From the NCBI GenBank assembly GCA_002733805.1, contig NVXG01000030.1, positions 1 through 64,000 of the forward strand: a stretch of DNA of 64,000 nucleotides, given 5' to 3'. The translations under genes and the position numbers were made by a program. This stretch comes from Robiginitomaculum sp. GTDB lineage: Bacteria > Pseudomonadota > Alphaproteobacteria > Caulobacterales > Maricaulaceae. Shown piece by piece: positions 63,738 through 64,000 of the stretch. The notes under the pieces are model-generated. The model saw only the letters and a list, made by a program, of their open reading frames with translations. It was not told the origin of the DNA and made no database searches. Numbering within the stretch: the stretch's first letter is position 1; each line of letters begins with the position of its first letter.

Positions 63738-64000
63738 TTAGAACCTTGTTGTTTGCGAGAAGCGGAATGTTTTCACGTCATCATAAGTTTCACTTCTCAA
63801 GACGCGAGAGAAGTCGAAGCGAACCGGACCAAATGGCGAATCCCAGAAGATACTAAGACCAACCGATGCACGAAAAGCCAATTCATCTTTGACAGCGAAA
63901 CGGGTTGGATCACTGACCACTTTATCACTTGCATCCAATACGCCCAGCGTTCCGAATTCAGAAAATAATGCAGCCTTGATCCCGTATTCATCGGGCAATC
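63738..64000 (-). CDS. bamA: Outer membrane protein assembly factor BamA (partial, 3' end only)
   Basis: The minus-strand frame runs off the window end. The visible C-terminal about 87 residues include '...RASVGLSIFWDSPFGPVRFDFSRVL' and end 'DVKTFRFSQTTRF', the final barrel strands with the terminal Phe of outer-membrane proteins. 'SPFGPVRFDFS' is the BamA C-terminal motif. Its place before ompH-lpxD supports the call. The N-terminal POTRA domains lie outside the window. Confidence 0.93.
   Translation of the reverse strand, partial: LPDEYGIKAALFSEFGTLGVLDASDKVVSDPTRFAVKDELAFRASVGLSIFWDSPFGPVRFDFSRVLRSETYDDVKTFRFSQTTRF

Overview
The window looks like a chromosomal segment of an alphaproteobacterium with medium G+C. 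Several conserved alphaproteobacterial neighbourhoods appear together: bamA-ompH-lpxD-fabZ-lpxA-lpxI-lpxB facing gltX-gltA; ppiD-trpE-trpG-trpD-trpC-lexA followed by opposing comEC; dusB-ntrC-ntrY-ntrX-trkA-trkH-dat-hfq-hflX facing mazG; and rlpA-dacC-tmk-holB-tatD-MBL. The best lineage pointer is a fused N-acetylglutamate kinase/synthase (NAGS-K) next to an M20 deacetylase and argC. That layout is known from Maricaulis/Parvularcula-type Alphaproteobacteria and from Xanthomonadales. A stalked or marine Hyphomonadaceae/Maricaulales-like host is therefore likely, but this is inference.

Layout. 1-7.8 kb: a partial RDD membrane protein, rpmF, eno, a secreted protein of unknown function, a nitronate monooxygenase, a secreted vWA protein, an unknown secreted protein, and tdk. 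7.9-11.3 kb: the arginine operon argE'-argB/A-argC, with overlapping genes. 11.3-18.2 kb: the most accessory-looking part, with two alpha/beta hydrolases, a TonB-dependent receptor, a TetR regulator and an acyl-CoA synthetase. Two copies of a 20-bp near-identical imperfect palindrome flank the TetR gene, one in front of the receptor and one in front of the ligase, and look like its operators. 18.3-25.4 kb: tRNA-Ser(TGA), then rlpA, dacC, tmk, holB, tatD and an MBL hydrolase, facing an SQR-like flavoprotein. 25.4-28.2 kb: an AT-rich intergenic segment with a perfect 16-bp palindrome, a small histidine-rich conserved protein, glycerate kinase and mazG. 28.2-39.6 kb: one long minus-strand run from dusB down to hflX. 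39.7-41.8 kb: ispDF-pgpA-cinA. 41.8-47.0 kb: ratA, lipA, a DUF6702-like protein, an M1 peptidase and tpiA on the minus strand. 47.2-53.8 kb: ppiD, trpEGDC and lexA. 53.8-64 kb: comEC, gltX, gltA and the lipid A/outer-membrane assembly operon, ending in a truncated bamA.

Most of the window is housekeeping. The points I rate most worth checking are the TetR operator pair and the regulon it implies, the NAGS-K/acetylcitrulline-type arginine route, and a strongly degenerate NtrC. The NtrC has no NtrB partner, no GAFTGA loop and an altered Walker B, and sits beside an NtrX that also lacks GAFTGA. Other points are a TrkH with an altered third selectivity-filter segment, a terminator-like hairpin immediately before the dacC start codon, a consensus alphaproteobacterial SOS box on the lexA -10 element, and a TatD with a changed first metal-binding motif. 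I saw no CRISPR array, insertion sequence, prophage, toxin-antitoxin pair or defence island, and no clearly new multi-gene system. All family calls come from reading the translations without database searches.
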